From NCBI GenBank assembly GCA_034509735.1, contig JACGWO010000007.1, forward strand, positions 27,494,046 to 27,558,045: DNA of 64,000 nucleotides. The letters are read 5' to 3'. The number at the start of each line of letters is the position of its first letter. Position 1 is the stretch's first letter. The position numbers and the translations under genes are program-made. The DNA is from Sesamum alatum (Eukaryota; Streptophyta; Magnoliopsida; Lamiales; Pedaliaceae). The notes under the pieces were generated by a model, which worked only from the letters and a program-made list of their open reading frames with translations, did not search any database and had not been told where the DNA came from. This document shows positions 23,954-34,447 of this stretch, one piece after another.

Positions 23954-24739
23954 AGACACTACGAAAAATAATAATTTTTGGAACGGTAATTTGGAACAGA
24001 TTTTAAATTTTTTGCAATGAGTTGTCGAGTTGTGGAATGGGTTTTGTAAAGGCAAACTACCCATTTGTGTTGGTGAGGTCGAAAAATCTTGTAATGAATT
24101 TAGTAAAACCATCGAAATTTTGGAGCGACTTTTGTACCGGGTTTACGAACCCGTTACAAAAGTTGATCAATTGAAAAAATTTATTAAATTGATTTTGTAA
24201 CAAACTTTGTAATTACTTTTCTAACGGCATATTTTTTATTTTTTTCTATGAGTTTTGAAACGGGTCATGTAACACATTGTTTGTTGAATTTAATATTAAA
24301 TTAATTGAATTTTCAACGACTATTGCAACATATTTTGGAATGGTTAAATATGTATGTTACATCATTTTTTGGAATGAATTTTGTACCTCTTTGTGATGGT
24401 TTTTGTGGCAATTTCATATTTATATTTTGTTAAATAGTGTCACAATACCCGTTATAAAATGGGAAAAAATTAAAAGAAATTTCTTTTGTTTTAATTTTAA
24501 ATATTTTTTAAAATTTAAATTAATTAATTTCTTATTTTATTTTGATAGTTTAATTTAATATTTTTTATTATAATAATTCATTTGAGTTTTAAATTATAAT
24601 TTTTTTTAAATCGTTGAATCTGGAATGTTGAAATAAATCGAAGTCCAATTAAATATTAAATGCACAATTAATAACATAATAGATATATATATTAATTAAA
24701 AAATAATATCATAGTACAACTCTTAAAAAAGGCAAAAGG

Positions 24740-26175
24740 TGCCTAATCTAAATTGAGCTCCCCGTGTTATCATCGTCCTATGATCGTGCTTTGTGATCGG
24801 GTTCTCTACTGAAGGCAGGACAGATCGGGCATTGGAGGGATAGGTAGATACGTCATCATGTGGATCATCATCTCCTCCATCCTCGCGACTCGATCCTACA
24901 AATCTGGGCACGTGCCAGTGGCGGTGTCGATGTATGTGTCCAGATCGACTGTAATGGTCCAACAACCAAGGTGTGGGCCTTTGAACCCAGACTGAAGACA
25001 GGACCCTTGTTCTGGCAACCAACTATCGAGACTCGGAGTTGTTTCTCGGTAAGGGCCACCAAGCCTTCTGAAGAAGCTGGAGGATCTGCCCATCGGCAAG
25101 TACCTGGCCCTGTTGGTCCTCCAACATCTTCTGGAAAATCTCCTAAGAAACAAAATTTTTCTTTATAATAGAAGCGTACCCCCATTAGTAATAGAAGCCT
25201 ACTTTAATTAGAATTAAAGCCAAAATGATTTATCAGAGTGCGTACCCCCACCTACACTGCCCTCGAGCTGCTCCAGTTCCCATCGGTCTTCTTCTTGTAG
25301 CATTTGGAAAATAGCTCCATCTGCTTAGGCGGTCGATCGAGCTATGTCGCCTAGTCGCCTGATTGGTTTTATTCTTCGCGACCTCTTCCTTGAAATCTAG
25401 GTTGACCCAGTACTCTTGCAGCTGGCGCATGATCTCGTTGGCCAGCCACAATAGTTAGACCAACTTCTCCCTGGCCTCAACGAACCTCCGGCCAAGGAAC
25501 TTGCCGGTGAATATCTTGAAAACTTTAAACATCTCTTTGTCCCTGCAGTCCTACTAGTAAGTAAGCTGAATGCATTGAGGCAAAAAAAAAAATTGTAAGT
25601 AATAAAATAGACATTTGAAGATATAATTGAAAGAAAATTCTAATTTTACCTTCAAATGTCGAACCAAAACTATTGGTGCTCCAACAGAGTTGATCTCATA
25701 CAACCCCAGGGATGGGGAAAATGGCCGCACACCACAGACTGATTGCGTTGTATAAATACCAATCCGAGCCGAAAAAAATTAATTATTATTCGTTCATAAA
25801 ACTATAGTGGAAAAAATTGATAGCATTTTTTTTCCTTACCTCGCATCAGGGAGGCTGATATACTAATGGGTGATCGGTGGTGGTACTAGTGGTGGTTGTG
25901 GTACAGCCCACGGGCAGGGGATATGGCGACTCATGGTATGGTTGACGCACCAGCCTGTGATGTGCTGGCCCCCGCTGCAGATATACCCCTCGTGGCCGGA
26001 TTCATGGGCGAGGTGTGGGACGCCAAAGCGGGCTCCGGTGGTGGGGGTAGTCATTTCGATGCTTCCACATCATAGGAAGCATCAACAACAGGCTGTGGAA
26101 TGGTTAGATCACGACTGCATCAACGACCACAACCTCGGACACGTCTCGAAGGAGGCGGACCCCTGATCGTCATGG
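24740..26175 (-). pseudogene. TNPA-like CACTA gene fragment
   Basis: This is the homologue of the gene at 11590-13171. It has a Pro/Gly-rich first exon (26175 to about 25840), a block with QLQEYWVNLDFKEEVAKNKT then NQATRR (25435-25340), an exon around 25310-25240, and a last part with ALTEKQLRVSIVGCQNKGP, then VFSLGSKAHT and DLDTYIDTATGT near 25060-24900. The KNK.N.A and VF.LGS.AH motifs identify the Ptta/En/Spm family. The exons fall in different frames and stops are present. No function is expected today. Confidence 0.7.
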
Positions 26176-27104
26176 ATCTATAACGGAAAATTAAAAAGTT
26201 TTTAATATATTATAATTTGCTGGCAAAATTATATTATAGTTTATTATAAACTACATTATAATTATGTAGTGTAAATCGCAAAAACTCCCCTAAATAGATT
26301 TGTTCTTCCTAATTTTTCTATGTTTCTGAATGTTTCTGATTGGACTAAAATGATATAAAAATACAGATAACTACATAAAATTATAGAAAAATACTTTCAA
26401 ACACAGAAAATTACAGGAAAATTGCACAATCAATTTTTGGAAATTTTTAGTAATCTACATATAATTATAAAAATTATAAAAAGAAACAGAAAAAAAACCA
26501 AAAATGAAACAGAAAATTTCAACAATTAAAAAAATTCAACAGTTTGCACACATTTCAACAATTCAGCCACATTCACACATTTAACTACATTCAGTCATTA
26601 TAAATTTTCAAAAATTATGCAAATTCAGAAACAGAAAACAAACTTCATAACACTCATTCAACCGTTTTCATATTGCTCATTCAACAATTTTCACAATTTT
26701 CAGAAACTCACACATCGAAAACAAATTGATAACATAATAGACATTATCATGTTCAACTACTTTCATACATTCACGATTCATACATCCATCGAGGACAACT
26801 GTCTTCATATGATGATCACTATACACATATATGTACTTATATTTCGAGCTATAACTTAATTATTACTTGCCACTAACAATACTTAACACTCAAATATAAA
26901 AATAAACAAAAACTATAATTAAACTGAATTTTAATTAACAAAAAAGGGTTTCAGTTATTACCTAGTCAACCAGTTGAAAAGATCAACGGTACACAAGAAA
27001 AGTACGCAATTCTAACTTATCATAATATGCTTGAAAATCAGAGAGAGATGGCGTGTGTGCGGTTTAATAATTTAAGAGAGTGAGAAAAAATAAAGTAAAA
27101 ATAG

Positions 27105-27105
27105 T

Positions 27106-27136
<31 letters not shown>

Positions 27137-27137
27137 A
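27105..27137. repeat. (CA)n(TA)n microsatellite
   Basis: A run of CA dinucleotides is followed directly by TA dinucleotides, just inside the subterminal part of the shorter CACTA. Confidence 0.85.
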
Positions 27138-27830
27138 GATTTTTAGCAATGGATTTTCGAACGGTAGTTGGAACGAAAAATAATATCCGTTAGACTACAG
27201 AACATCTTTTCGGAACGGGTTTTGTAACACAATATAGTCGTTAGAGAATATAGCCATAGTTGGAACAATTTCTAACTGTTCCAACTTTGCACCAGACTTT
27301 CTAATGCAATTCGAACGAATATTTTTACATTGTCAGTAGCCGTTACAATTTCACTGACGTCGTTCCAAAACCTATTCGAACGGATATTTTTATATTGCCA
27401 GTAGCCGTTGCAATTTCACTAAGGTCGTTTTGAAACCTATTCCAAATATGTAATGCGCTTTCCAATGCATTTGAATGGATATTTTTATATTGTTAGTAAC
27501 TGTTACAATTTCACTAAGATCGTTCTGCAACCTGTTCGAAATTTGTTACGGCTTTTATTTTGGAACAAGTTTTCGAAAAATCTCTTAAAAAATAATTATT
27601 TGAACGGGTTTCATATCGCACTTTCCGTTACAAAAATATAAAACTATTATCAAACGCCTTGATGATGTCAACCATGCATATCAATTTCAAAATCATTACA
27701 AATGCCGTTTCAATTTGGAATGAAACACGCCCTTTCCAAAATATCTGCTCCAAATCCCAATTTATTTTTTGTAATGAGTAATAGTAAAAAATAATTTCAC
27801 ATTGCTTTCGTAAATATTTTGTCTATATTT

Positions 27831-30800
27831 TTAATTTTTTTTTTAAAAAAAACTTCATTCATTCCTCAACGTCCTGTAACAAAGTAGGTAACAAAACAGA
27901 AGGGGGGTCACTATCCCGATGTGCAAGAGAAATTGACATCTTAGCTAGCTAGTGAGCAACCGAAATTGCAGCCCACGGAACATGCACAATCTCAACATCA
28001 CCAACATTTCTAAGTGACAAGCAAATGTGATAAAAGGACCCACCCAAGAAGCCTCCTCTCCACCTATGCATAGTTTTTGACAACATTCAAGCAGTCGCCC
28101 TCCAATATCATTGAATTTGAGCCTTGTCTGAGCATCATGTCAACCATCGCCTTCCCATGTTTAGCATCCTTTGGACCACACACTAACCTTGTTTCCCATT
28201 GAATGCATTGTCCTTGCCGATCTCGAGCAACAACACCTGATTCCACTGCTGAAGCCGGTCCATGTACAATGCAGTCGAAATTAAGCTTGATTACACCCTA
28301 GTGATGTGGAATCCACCTCTCATCCGCGACAGAAATCCTTGATTGTAGCATTGGAACATGTTGAGCTTGAAAAGTTAAAAGATACCTGATCGCAAAGATC
28401 ACCATCTTGAATGGTCGTGCGATCTCACAATTCCAAACTCGTTGGTTTCTGCTCCACCAAAAAGCCCATACAATCATCAAGAAAAATGCAAATTGATCAA
28501 CATCTATTGGGGCCTCCATGTTTCTGAACCTTTCCTACCTCTCCAAGAAACCCTGCTAGATCATAAGAAAAGGTAAATTAGAGAGCCCAAGTTTGCCTCA
28601 CAACTGTACAATCAAAGAGAATACGTCTAGCATCCTCAATCTCAATTTAGCAATGAGGGCAATCGTGAGTCCATTAAACCCTCTTCTCCTCAAGTTGGTT
28701 GACGTTGGAATGACATTGTGACAAACCCTCCATACAAAGACCTTCACTTTCCTTGGAACAACAGTAGACCAAATGAACTTCCAAACCCGTTCTGTACTCC
28801 CGATGATAGCTCCCCCACATTAAGCCGTCTGATTCAAAAACCTCATATCCACATAATAAGTGCTATGAACTGTGAACACACCCCTATGATAAAAGTGCAA
28901 AGTGTACTCCATGAATTGTTTGCCCGAACGATAATGCACAAATAAGCTCCACGTCCTCGTCCTAAAAGATTTCTTTAATCAAAGATTCATTCCATCTCAA
29001 AGGATTATTTAAGCTAAGCTCACTAACTTAGCATCAGCTCCAATCGAGTGAGGAGGTGTGATGTCCTTGAAAGAGTGGGGTCCTGGGAGCTAAGGGTCCA
29101 TCCATATTCGAACATGATCCCTCGTCTAAATTTTCCACTGCGAACCCGCAATCCCCACATCTCTAGCAGACCACGCAATGAACGATGCATAAGAAGATTT
29201 CATCCCACATTCAGCTTCAAGTACACCAGATAAAAGAAAGTATCTAGTTTTCTGAAGTCTTGCTAAAACACCCTCCGGTTTCTAAAGCACCCTCCAAACC
29301 TATTTAGCCAAAACTGTTAAGTTGAAAGCGCACAATTCTCTAATCCCAAGCTACCTTCGTTCTTGCTCTTACATAATGATCTCCACGAAGAACAATGGAT
29401 ACACCTTGATCCAGTACTACATCACTAGTAAGCCGTCATCATGGCTTCCACTTCCCTAATCAAATAATTTGGTAATCTAAAGCAACTCATATATATATGT
29501 CAGAATAACATGGATAACAGACTTGATGAGAACCTCCCGTCCTGCTTGAGATGGCAACTTCTACGTCCAACCTTCCGACTGTTGTTTAACCTTGTCCACA
29601 ATTACTCAATACAAGGCACTCTTAGCCAGCCCCACCATGTAAGAAGACCCAAGTAATTATCCACTTGATCCATAGCTTGCACCCCCATAACTTGTGTTAG
29701 CCACCTTCTCAACTTCGGCCGAACATTCTTACTAAAATCCACCATGGACTTTGCAAGATTGGTCACCAGTTCGCAACCCTCGAATACCTGTCAAGAGTAC
29801 ATGACATGTTCTAAAAGTTTTTTTTTTTTTTTTTTTTTCTATAGTTGGACAAAACAACAAAGTATCATCAACAAAAAGTAAATGAGATATTTCGATGGCT
29901 CCTTCGCAAATGCGTACTCCACTGAATCATCCATGATCAATCTAAACCAATTAGGCAGTTTAACATTTCTGTACACAAAAGAAAGAGAGACGGTGATAGA
30001 GGACATTCCAAGTGGAGTCCCCTCTATCAACAAAGAAAACAAAACCATTCATCATTCAACATAAAAGAGTAGGTGATAGGTGAGACACACATAAGAACAA
30101 GCGACATAAAATGACTGTCAAAACCTAATGTAAGCATAACCAATGACTACTTGACTCTGTCGTAAGTCTTAATTATGTCAAGCTTGACAAGTACAGAACC
30201 ATCACCACCTCTAACCTTTGTAAACCTATGTACGAAAGAATGATTAAGCCCAAAAACGATCAAGATATTATCAGAAATGAGATAGTCGGGTAAAAAAGTT
30301 ATTTGGCAGGAGATATATTATTATTAAGAAAATGCCTAAGACAATTAGCAATAGTTTCCGACACTAACTTATACAACACATTACATAAACTGATGGGTCA
30401 AAAATGTGTCATTAATTATGGCTTAGAGCAATTCAGGATAAGAACAATGTTCGTATGGCTAATATCAAAAGGCATGCAAACAATATTCAAAATAGCGAGG
30501 ACCATCTGAATGATATTAAGGCATACAATACACCAAAACTGCTTAAAAATATAGGTGGGAAGCCATCCGGTCCAGGGGATTTAAATGGGACATATGGGAT
30601 AAAGATCGGATTGCCTCCTCAGCCATGAATGGCCTCATCAGTGAAGCATTCATCTCGGACTGACTCGTGGCATCATCAACTCAATAGTCTAACTTAGCTC
30701 AGCCGTTGTTGGCCTATTGGATCGGAAAAAAACAATGTCCTGCATACATGGCTTCTATTTCGTCCAAACCCCTTGGGCATCTCGAAGACCCATTATCCAA

Positions 30801-31015
30801 TATTTTTTATGACGATTTGAAGTCCTAGCATGGAAAAATTAGGTGTTACAACCATCGGTCTTCATTCATTTCATTTTTGCTCTCTATTGCCACATAACCT
30901 CCTCTCAAGCAGCGAACCAACTCAACTCTAATACGCTAGATTCATGGATTTTAGCCTCTGTAGTTAACAGACTCTCACGATTATCCTCCAATTCCGTCAT
31001 CCGAAGTGTTTAAAC
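27831..31015 (-). pseudogene. 5'-truncated L1-type LINE
   Basis: Minus strand. The remnant starts near 31015 in the linker before reverse transcriptase. The catalytic box LLFVDDTLLF has its two Asp codons at 29869-29864. The FWWSRNQRVWNCEIARPF block that precedes RNase H is at 28519-28298, and an RNase H-like segment (GVVARDRQGQCIQW, then MILEGDCLNVV) at 28246-28064. The 3' end near 27831 is A-rich. The endonuclease is absent, as usual after incomplete reverse transcription. It is clearly related to the LINE at 6756-11045 and equally degenerate. A T run at about 29817-29838 interrupts the RT just after the DD box. Confidence 0.82.
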
Positions 31016-31654
31016 AAAAGTATTTTGGTCAGTGAAATATTGGACCTTAAGTGGGGATTAGAATTTAATTTTTTTTTTTTTTTTTTTTTTTTACTAACAA
31101 CAATATTTTTGTCCAAAACCCTAACAACAAGAGTATAATTGTAATAGGAGTATTTCTTAAGGGGGTTTCAGGTGTGATATTCAAAATTTTGTGGGGATAA
31201 AATATTATTATACTATTTCTCAAAGAGGTAAGGTTTCATTTGGATGGAAGGATTTGAAATTGAACAAAGAATTAGAAAAAAGTATTTCAAATGACTCAAT
31301 ATTAAATGAATTTGAAATCCATCACGATGCTACAACAAAAATAGATCAAGATAGGAATTCAATTACTTAAAATCCTTTCTAACATGGAATTATTCAAATA
31401 AGTTCAACTGACTTGTTATTATAGAATTGAAATACGTGCATAGTTTCAATTTCATCAATTTAAATACAACATAAGTATAATCTTATTGTTAGGTAGCAAT
31501 TATATACAGTATTTTGTTTTATTATGTGTTACCATACAGTTCTCCAAGGATATATTTGGACTAATGGATTTGAAGTCATTGATTTAAATTGTCTAGTAAA
31601 AACTAACAACTCATTTAGATTTGTTTGCATATTTCTCAAGGATAAAATGAAATT
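31016..31654. other. AT-rich DNA with a T-run
   Basis: A ~24-base T run lies at 31069-31092. No gene. Fragments of the form 'gggacataaaat' are too decayed to assign. Confidence 0.45.
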
Positions 31655-31910
31655 TTATTCCATACTTATAGGGGATGACAATTTTGATTTTGTTGAAATT
31701 AATTTTGCAATTTAATCCTTTAATTTTAAAAATTTCGCAATTTAAGGACAATTCCGGCTAATTTCGTCTGAAAATCGCATGTGGCTTGTAAATAAATTGG
31801 AAATTCTGGCGAAATTGGTCCGAGTTGTCCTAAAATAGCAATTTTTTCAATAACAAGACCAAATTGCTAAACTTGATTTCAACAATACCAAAATTGTCAC
31901 CCTCTATTTT
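31655..31910. mobile_element. Foldback MITE (family III), uninterrupted copy
   Basis: The ends are inverted copies (GGGGATGACAATTTTG at the left, CAAAATTGTCACCCTC at the right). The interior is the same 'gcaatttaatccttt ... gttgtcctaaaat' as at 1605-2120. It shows the pre-insertion state for the nested copy there. Confidence 0.7.
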
Positions 31911-32279
31911 CGCTAATTCTAGATTAATCAAAGATTTTAAATCCTTCAAATTTAAATTTTAACTTGATTTTCTTGAACATTGATGATGGAATTCAAACTC
32001 TTTCAGTATAGAATCGTTTAAAATCCTTTCTCCTAATTCATAACATTCAAAATCATCGATCCAAATGTAATATGAAATCTTTTGTAATGTTGAAAAGGGA
32101 TATCGTACCTGCATGTATATATCGAGTATACATCATGCATAGAACATTTTTTTATGGTTGTAAGAAATTTTTGTAGGCTGATGTCAAATACCAATCTAGG
32201 TATACAAACAAGCGGTCCTATGTCTCCTTCAAGAATCTGAGTTAAGACATACATTTGTTCATGCACAAATAATTATTGG
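31911..32279. other. AT-rich DNA, nothing recognised
   Basis: No gene or nameable repeat. A 77-codon minus-strand ORF has no recognisable domain. Confidence 0.45.
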
Positions 32280-32287
32280 AACAATAT

Positions 32288-32562
32288 CGAGTTTAATACG
32301 GTTTACCTACATGTGATATTGTAAATGAGCAAGTTATCCCTTTATAGAAAAAAATAATATCAATTCATCTCCCTATATTCTTTAACATGGAGCAATTATT
32401 TACCTCCCTAGACATGGAGGTAAATTGCACCATTTTAAAATATATTGGGAGGTAAATTGATTCATTTTAAAAAACATAGGAAAGTTAATTGATGTTTTAT
32501 TTTTTATAGAGGGTAATTTGCTCATTTATAATATTACAGGAGGATTACTTACATTTTTCTCG
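32288..32562. mobile_element. Foldback MITE (family I), copy 3
   Basis: 275 bp palindromic element, starting CGAG and ending CTCG. AACAATAT lies at both borders (32280-32287 and 32563-32570). Confidence 0.8.
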
Positions 32563-32570
32563 AACAATAT

Positions 32571-33536
32571 CGATAAAAAAAATTATGAAAACTTGGCACA
32601 GTGATGAGTATGATATAGGGACGATATTCAAATATCACACAAATCAAGCACATGAATAAGTTATATTAGGACAGTAGCTCATTTGACACTACAAGAAAAT
32701 TGATCAACAACAACGAAAAAAAATAGCGTCTAGTGAATTAGTAAGTAAATTTTCATTGTTAATCTATATTATTTAATACAAAAAATTTACTTACTAATGA
32801 ATTTAACAACGAAAATTTACTTGCTAATAAATATAACAACAAATTATTTAAAATATATATATATTATATATAGTGTAGATTAACAATAAAAATTTTACTT
32901 GCTAATTAACTCGACATTAATTTTAACATCATATTTTTTTTTTATCTTTTTCTTTATATTGAGCCATTTTTTTTTTCTAAAGGTGTGACTGCACGAAAAT
33001 ATTTCGAAAAAAATAGTTCCAAAATTCACGGTGTTCTTTCCCATGAAAACCAAAGCCCCCCATCATTTTCTGTCCCTCGGGATATTGGCTGCACGAGTAA
33101 AATGAGCAATCGAGTGTGTGTTTTGTGTGTTTGTGTGTGTTCTAGAGAGAGAGAGGGAGAGAGAGAGAAAGAGATTATTGGAAGATAGTGGTAGTTTGGA
33201 GGGTGCTTTTCTTTGAGATTTTAAGGTCGGGCGTCACAGCTAGGGATGGACCCCTCTGCCCCTCCATTTACACCAAAACAAATTATTCAATCAAATTTTA
33301 ATTTTATTACACTACAAATATTAACATATTCGTCATATAATTAATTATCTTTTTTAAAAATCATTTGTCGATCACATAACAAATATAATTCACTCATAAT
33401 ATAATTTATTCAAATCCTGTCAAATCGAACCCGAATCTCACAACTTAGACTATGAGAGCCCTCCAACATCCGAAAGTGGGACCTTCACTTCATTGAATCG
33501 GATTTTTTATTTCAAAATTTATTCCATTTTTTATTT
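32571..33536. other. AT-rich DNA, foldback fragment and microsatellite
   Basis: At about 32692-32935 a 'cactacaagaaaattgatcaacaac' end is followed by inverted 'tttacttactaat' / 'agtaagtaaattttc' motifs, probably a small CACTA-ended MITE. At about 33113-33172 there is a (GT)n then (GA)n run. No gene is supported. Confidence 0.5.
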
Positions 33537-33632
33537 CTTGCAATATACACACGTTGCGCCTAGAAAATCTTTTTTCTAAACAGAATACATGATGTTATTT
33601 TTATACACACAATGTGTGTATATTGAATGCAT
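33537..33632. repeat. Short palindromic repeat (NAC-locus family), copy a
   Basis: About 95 bp with arms 'caatatacacacgttg' and 'caatgtgtgtatattg' around a 'gatgttatttttatacac' core. Related copies lie at 33719-34066, 35266-35366 and 36665-36752. Confidence 0.65.
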
Positions 33633-33718
33633 TAGTCGATTAAATAGCGTTTGCAAAGGAGGATCCAATTCGAGAATCGGATCAGATTTTCTGTTACAAA
33701 GTTTTTACATCTTCTACT

Positions 33719-34066
33719 CCATTCAACATATGTCATGCGTAGAAAAAAAAAATCTACATAAAATACATTAGGGATAAATGCAATTTACCCCCCCTGTGAT
33801 ATAAGAATGAACAAAAATCCCTTTGTGAAAAAATAATTAGCAAATTACCCCCTGTGATCTTAAAATGAAGCAAATTACCCCCCTGTATCTTCCCTTGATA
33901 GGAGGGTAATTTGCTTCATTTCTTAAAAAACAGGGAGGTAATTTGCTAATTATTTTTTTCACATGAGAGTTTTTGCTCATTTCTTATATCACAGGGGGGT
34001 AAATTGCATTTATCCCAAATACATAATGTCATCTTCATATACATAACTTATGTATATTGAATGAAA
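33719..34066. repeat. Short palindromic repeat, copy b, split by a MITE
   Basis: The left arm 'ccattcaacatatgtcatgcg' and the right arm 'acttatgtatattgaatgaa' belong to the same short palindrome as copies c and d. The family-I MITE at 33769-34016 lies between them. Confidence 0.7.
33769..34016. mobile_element. Foldback MITE (family I), copy 4
   Basis: 248 bp, the best preserved copy. The left end is TAGGGATAAATGCAATTTAC and the right end GTAAATTGCATTTATCCC, with C-rich and G-rich boundaries. The perfect 8-bp duplication AAATACAT is at 33761-33768 and 34017-34024. It lies about 250 bp upstream of the NAC gene's TATA box, so it may be recent and close to the promoter. Confidence 0.9.
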
Positions 34067-34139
34067 TAGAAAATAAAATAGAATTTACAATAGAAAATTA
34101 AGTACAAAAATATATTTCCACACATAGCCACCCTACACT

Positions 34140-34168
34140 AAACCCCACCCCACCCCACCCCACCCCCC
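34140..34168. promoter_or_regulatory. (CCCCA)n tract, possible G-quadruplex
   Basis: Five runs of four or more C separated by single A. The minus strand therefore reads as repeated GGGGT, a sequence able to form a G-quadruplex (C strand: i-motif). It sits roughly 100 bases upstream of the TATA box of the NAC gene. A regulatory effect is inference. Confidence 0.6.
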
Positions 34169-34263
34169 GGAATTAGGTGGTTGGTATTCTTGAACAAGCT
34201 TAAGGCCCCACCCTAAGCCCCATGACACCAAAACTTTCCATGCATATTCACCCCCGACACCAC

Positions 34264-34274
34264 TTTATATAAAT
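34264..34274 (+). promoter_or_regulatory. TATA box of the NAC gene
   Basis: TTTATATAAAT is a good TATA match. Transcription would start about 30 bases downstream, near 34295-34305. That leaves a leader of about 150 nt before the start codon at 34448. Confidence 0.65.
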
Positions 34275-34373
34275 CATCATCTCCTCCCAACCTTTTCACG
34301 CACACACCAACACCTCCCCTTTTGATTTCAATCCTTTTCACACACAAAAAAAGAGTACATCAACAGCACATAT

Positions 34374-34385
34374 ATGTATATATAG
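34374..34385 (+). promoter_or_regulatory. Minimal upstream ORF in the NAC leader
   Basis: ATG TAT ATA TAG, three codons and a stop, lies 62 bases before the main start. If transcription begins at the predicted TATA-directed site it would be in the mRNA and could modestly lower translation. Confidence 0.45.
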
Positions 34386-34447
34386 TGATCATACCATATT
34401 CCGACGGGCGAAACAAATCAAACAGATCAGTTGGTTTCATTACCACA

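Larger units (their letters stand above)
23957..27776 (-). mobile_element. Transposase-less CACTA relative, 3.8 kb
   Basis: The left end is CACTACGAAAAATAA (23957). The right end is the reverse complement of CATTACAAAAAA (to 27776). Flanking triplets are AGA (23954-23956) and AGT (27777-27779), so the 3-bp duplication is decayed or ambiguous. The ends carry the same 'ggaacg', 'taacgg' and 'gttccaa' motifs as the larger element. Only a TNPA-like gene remains, in the same orientation. The Tnp2 transposase is missing, so this is a deletion derivative of the same family. Confidence 0.8.

Noticed and set aside
24860..25185. Three overlapping ~100-codon ORFs in the shorter CACTA
   Set aside because: Only the minus-strand frame fragments with KNK and LGS.AH motifs are TNPA-like; the other frames are shadows of that exon.
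34322..34447. N-terminal extension of the NAC protein
   Set aside because: The frame is open but has no ATG before 34448, and the family N-terminus (MS...MS.SVNG) starts there.
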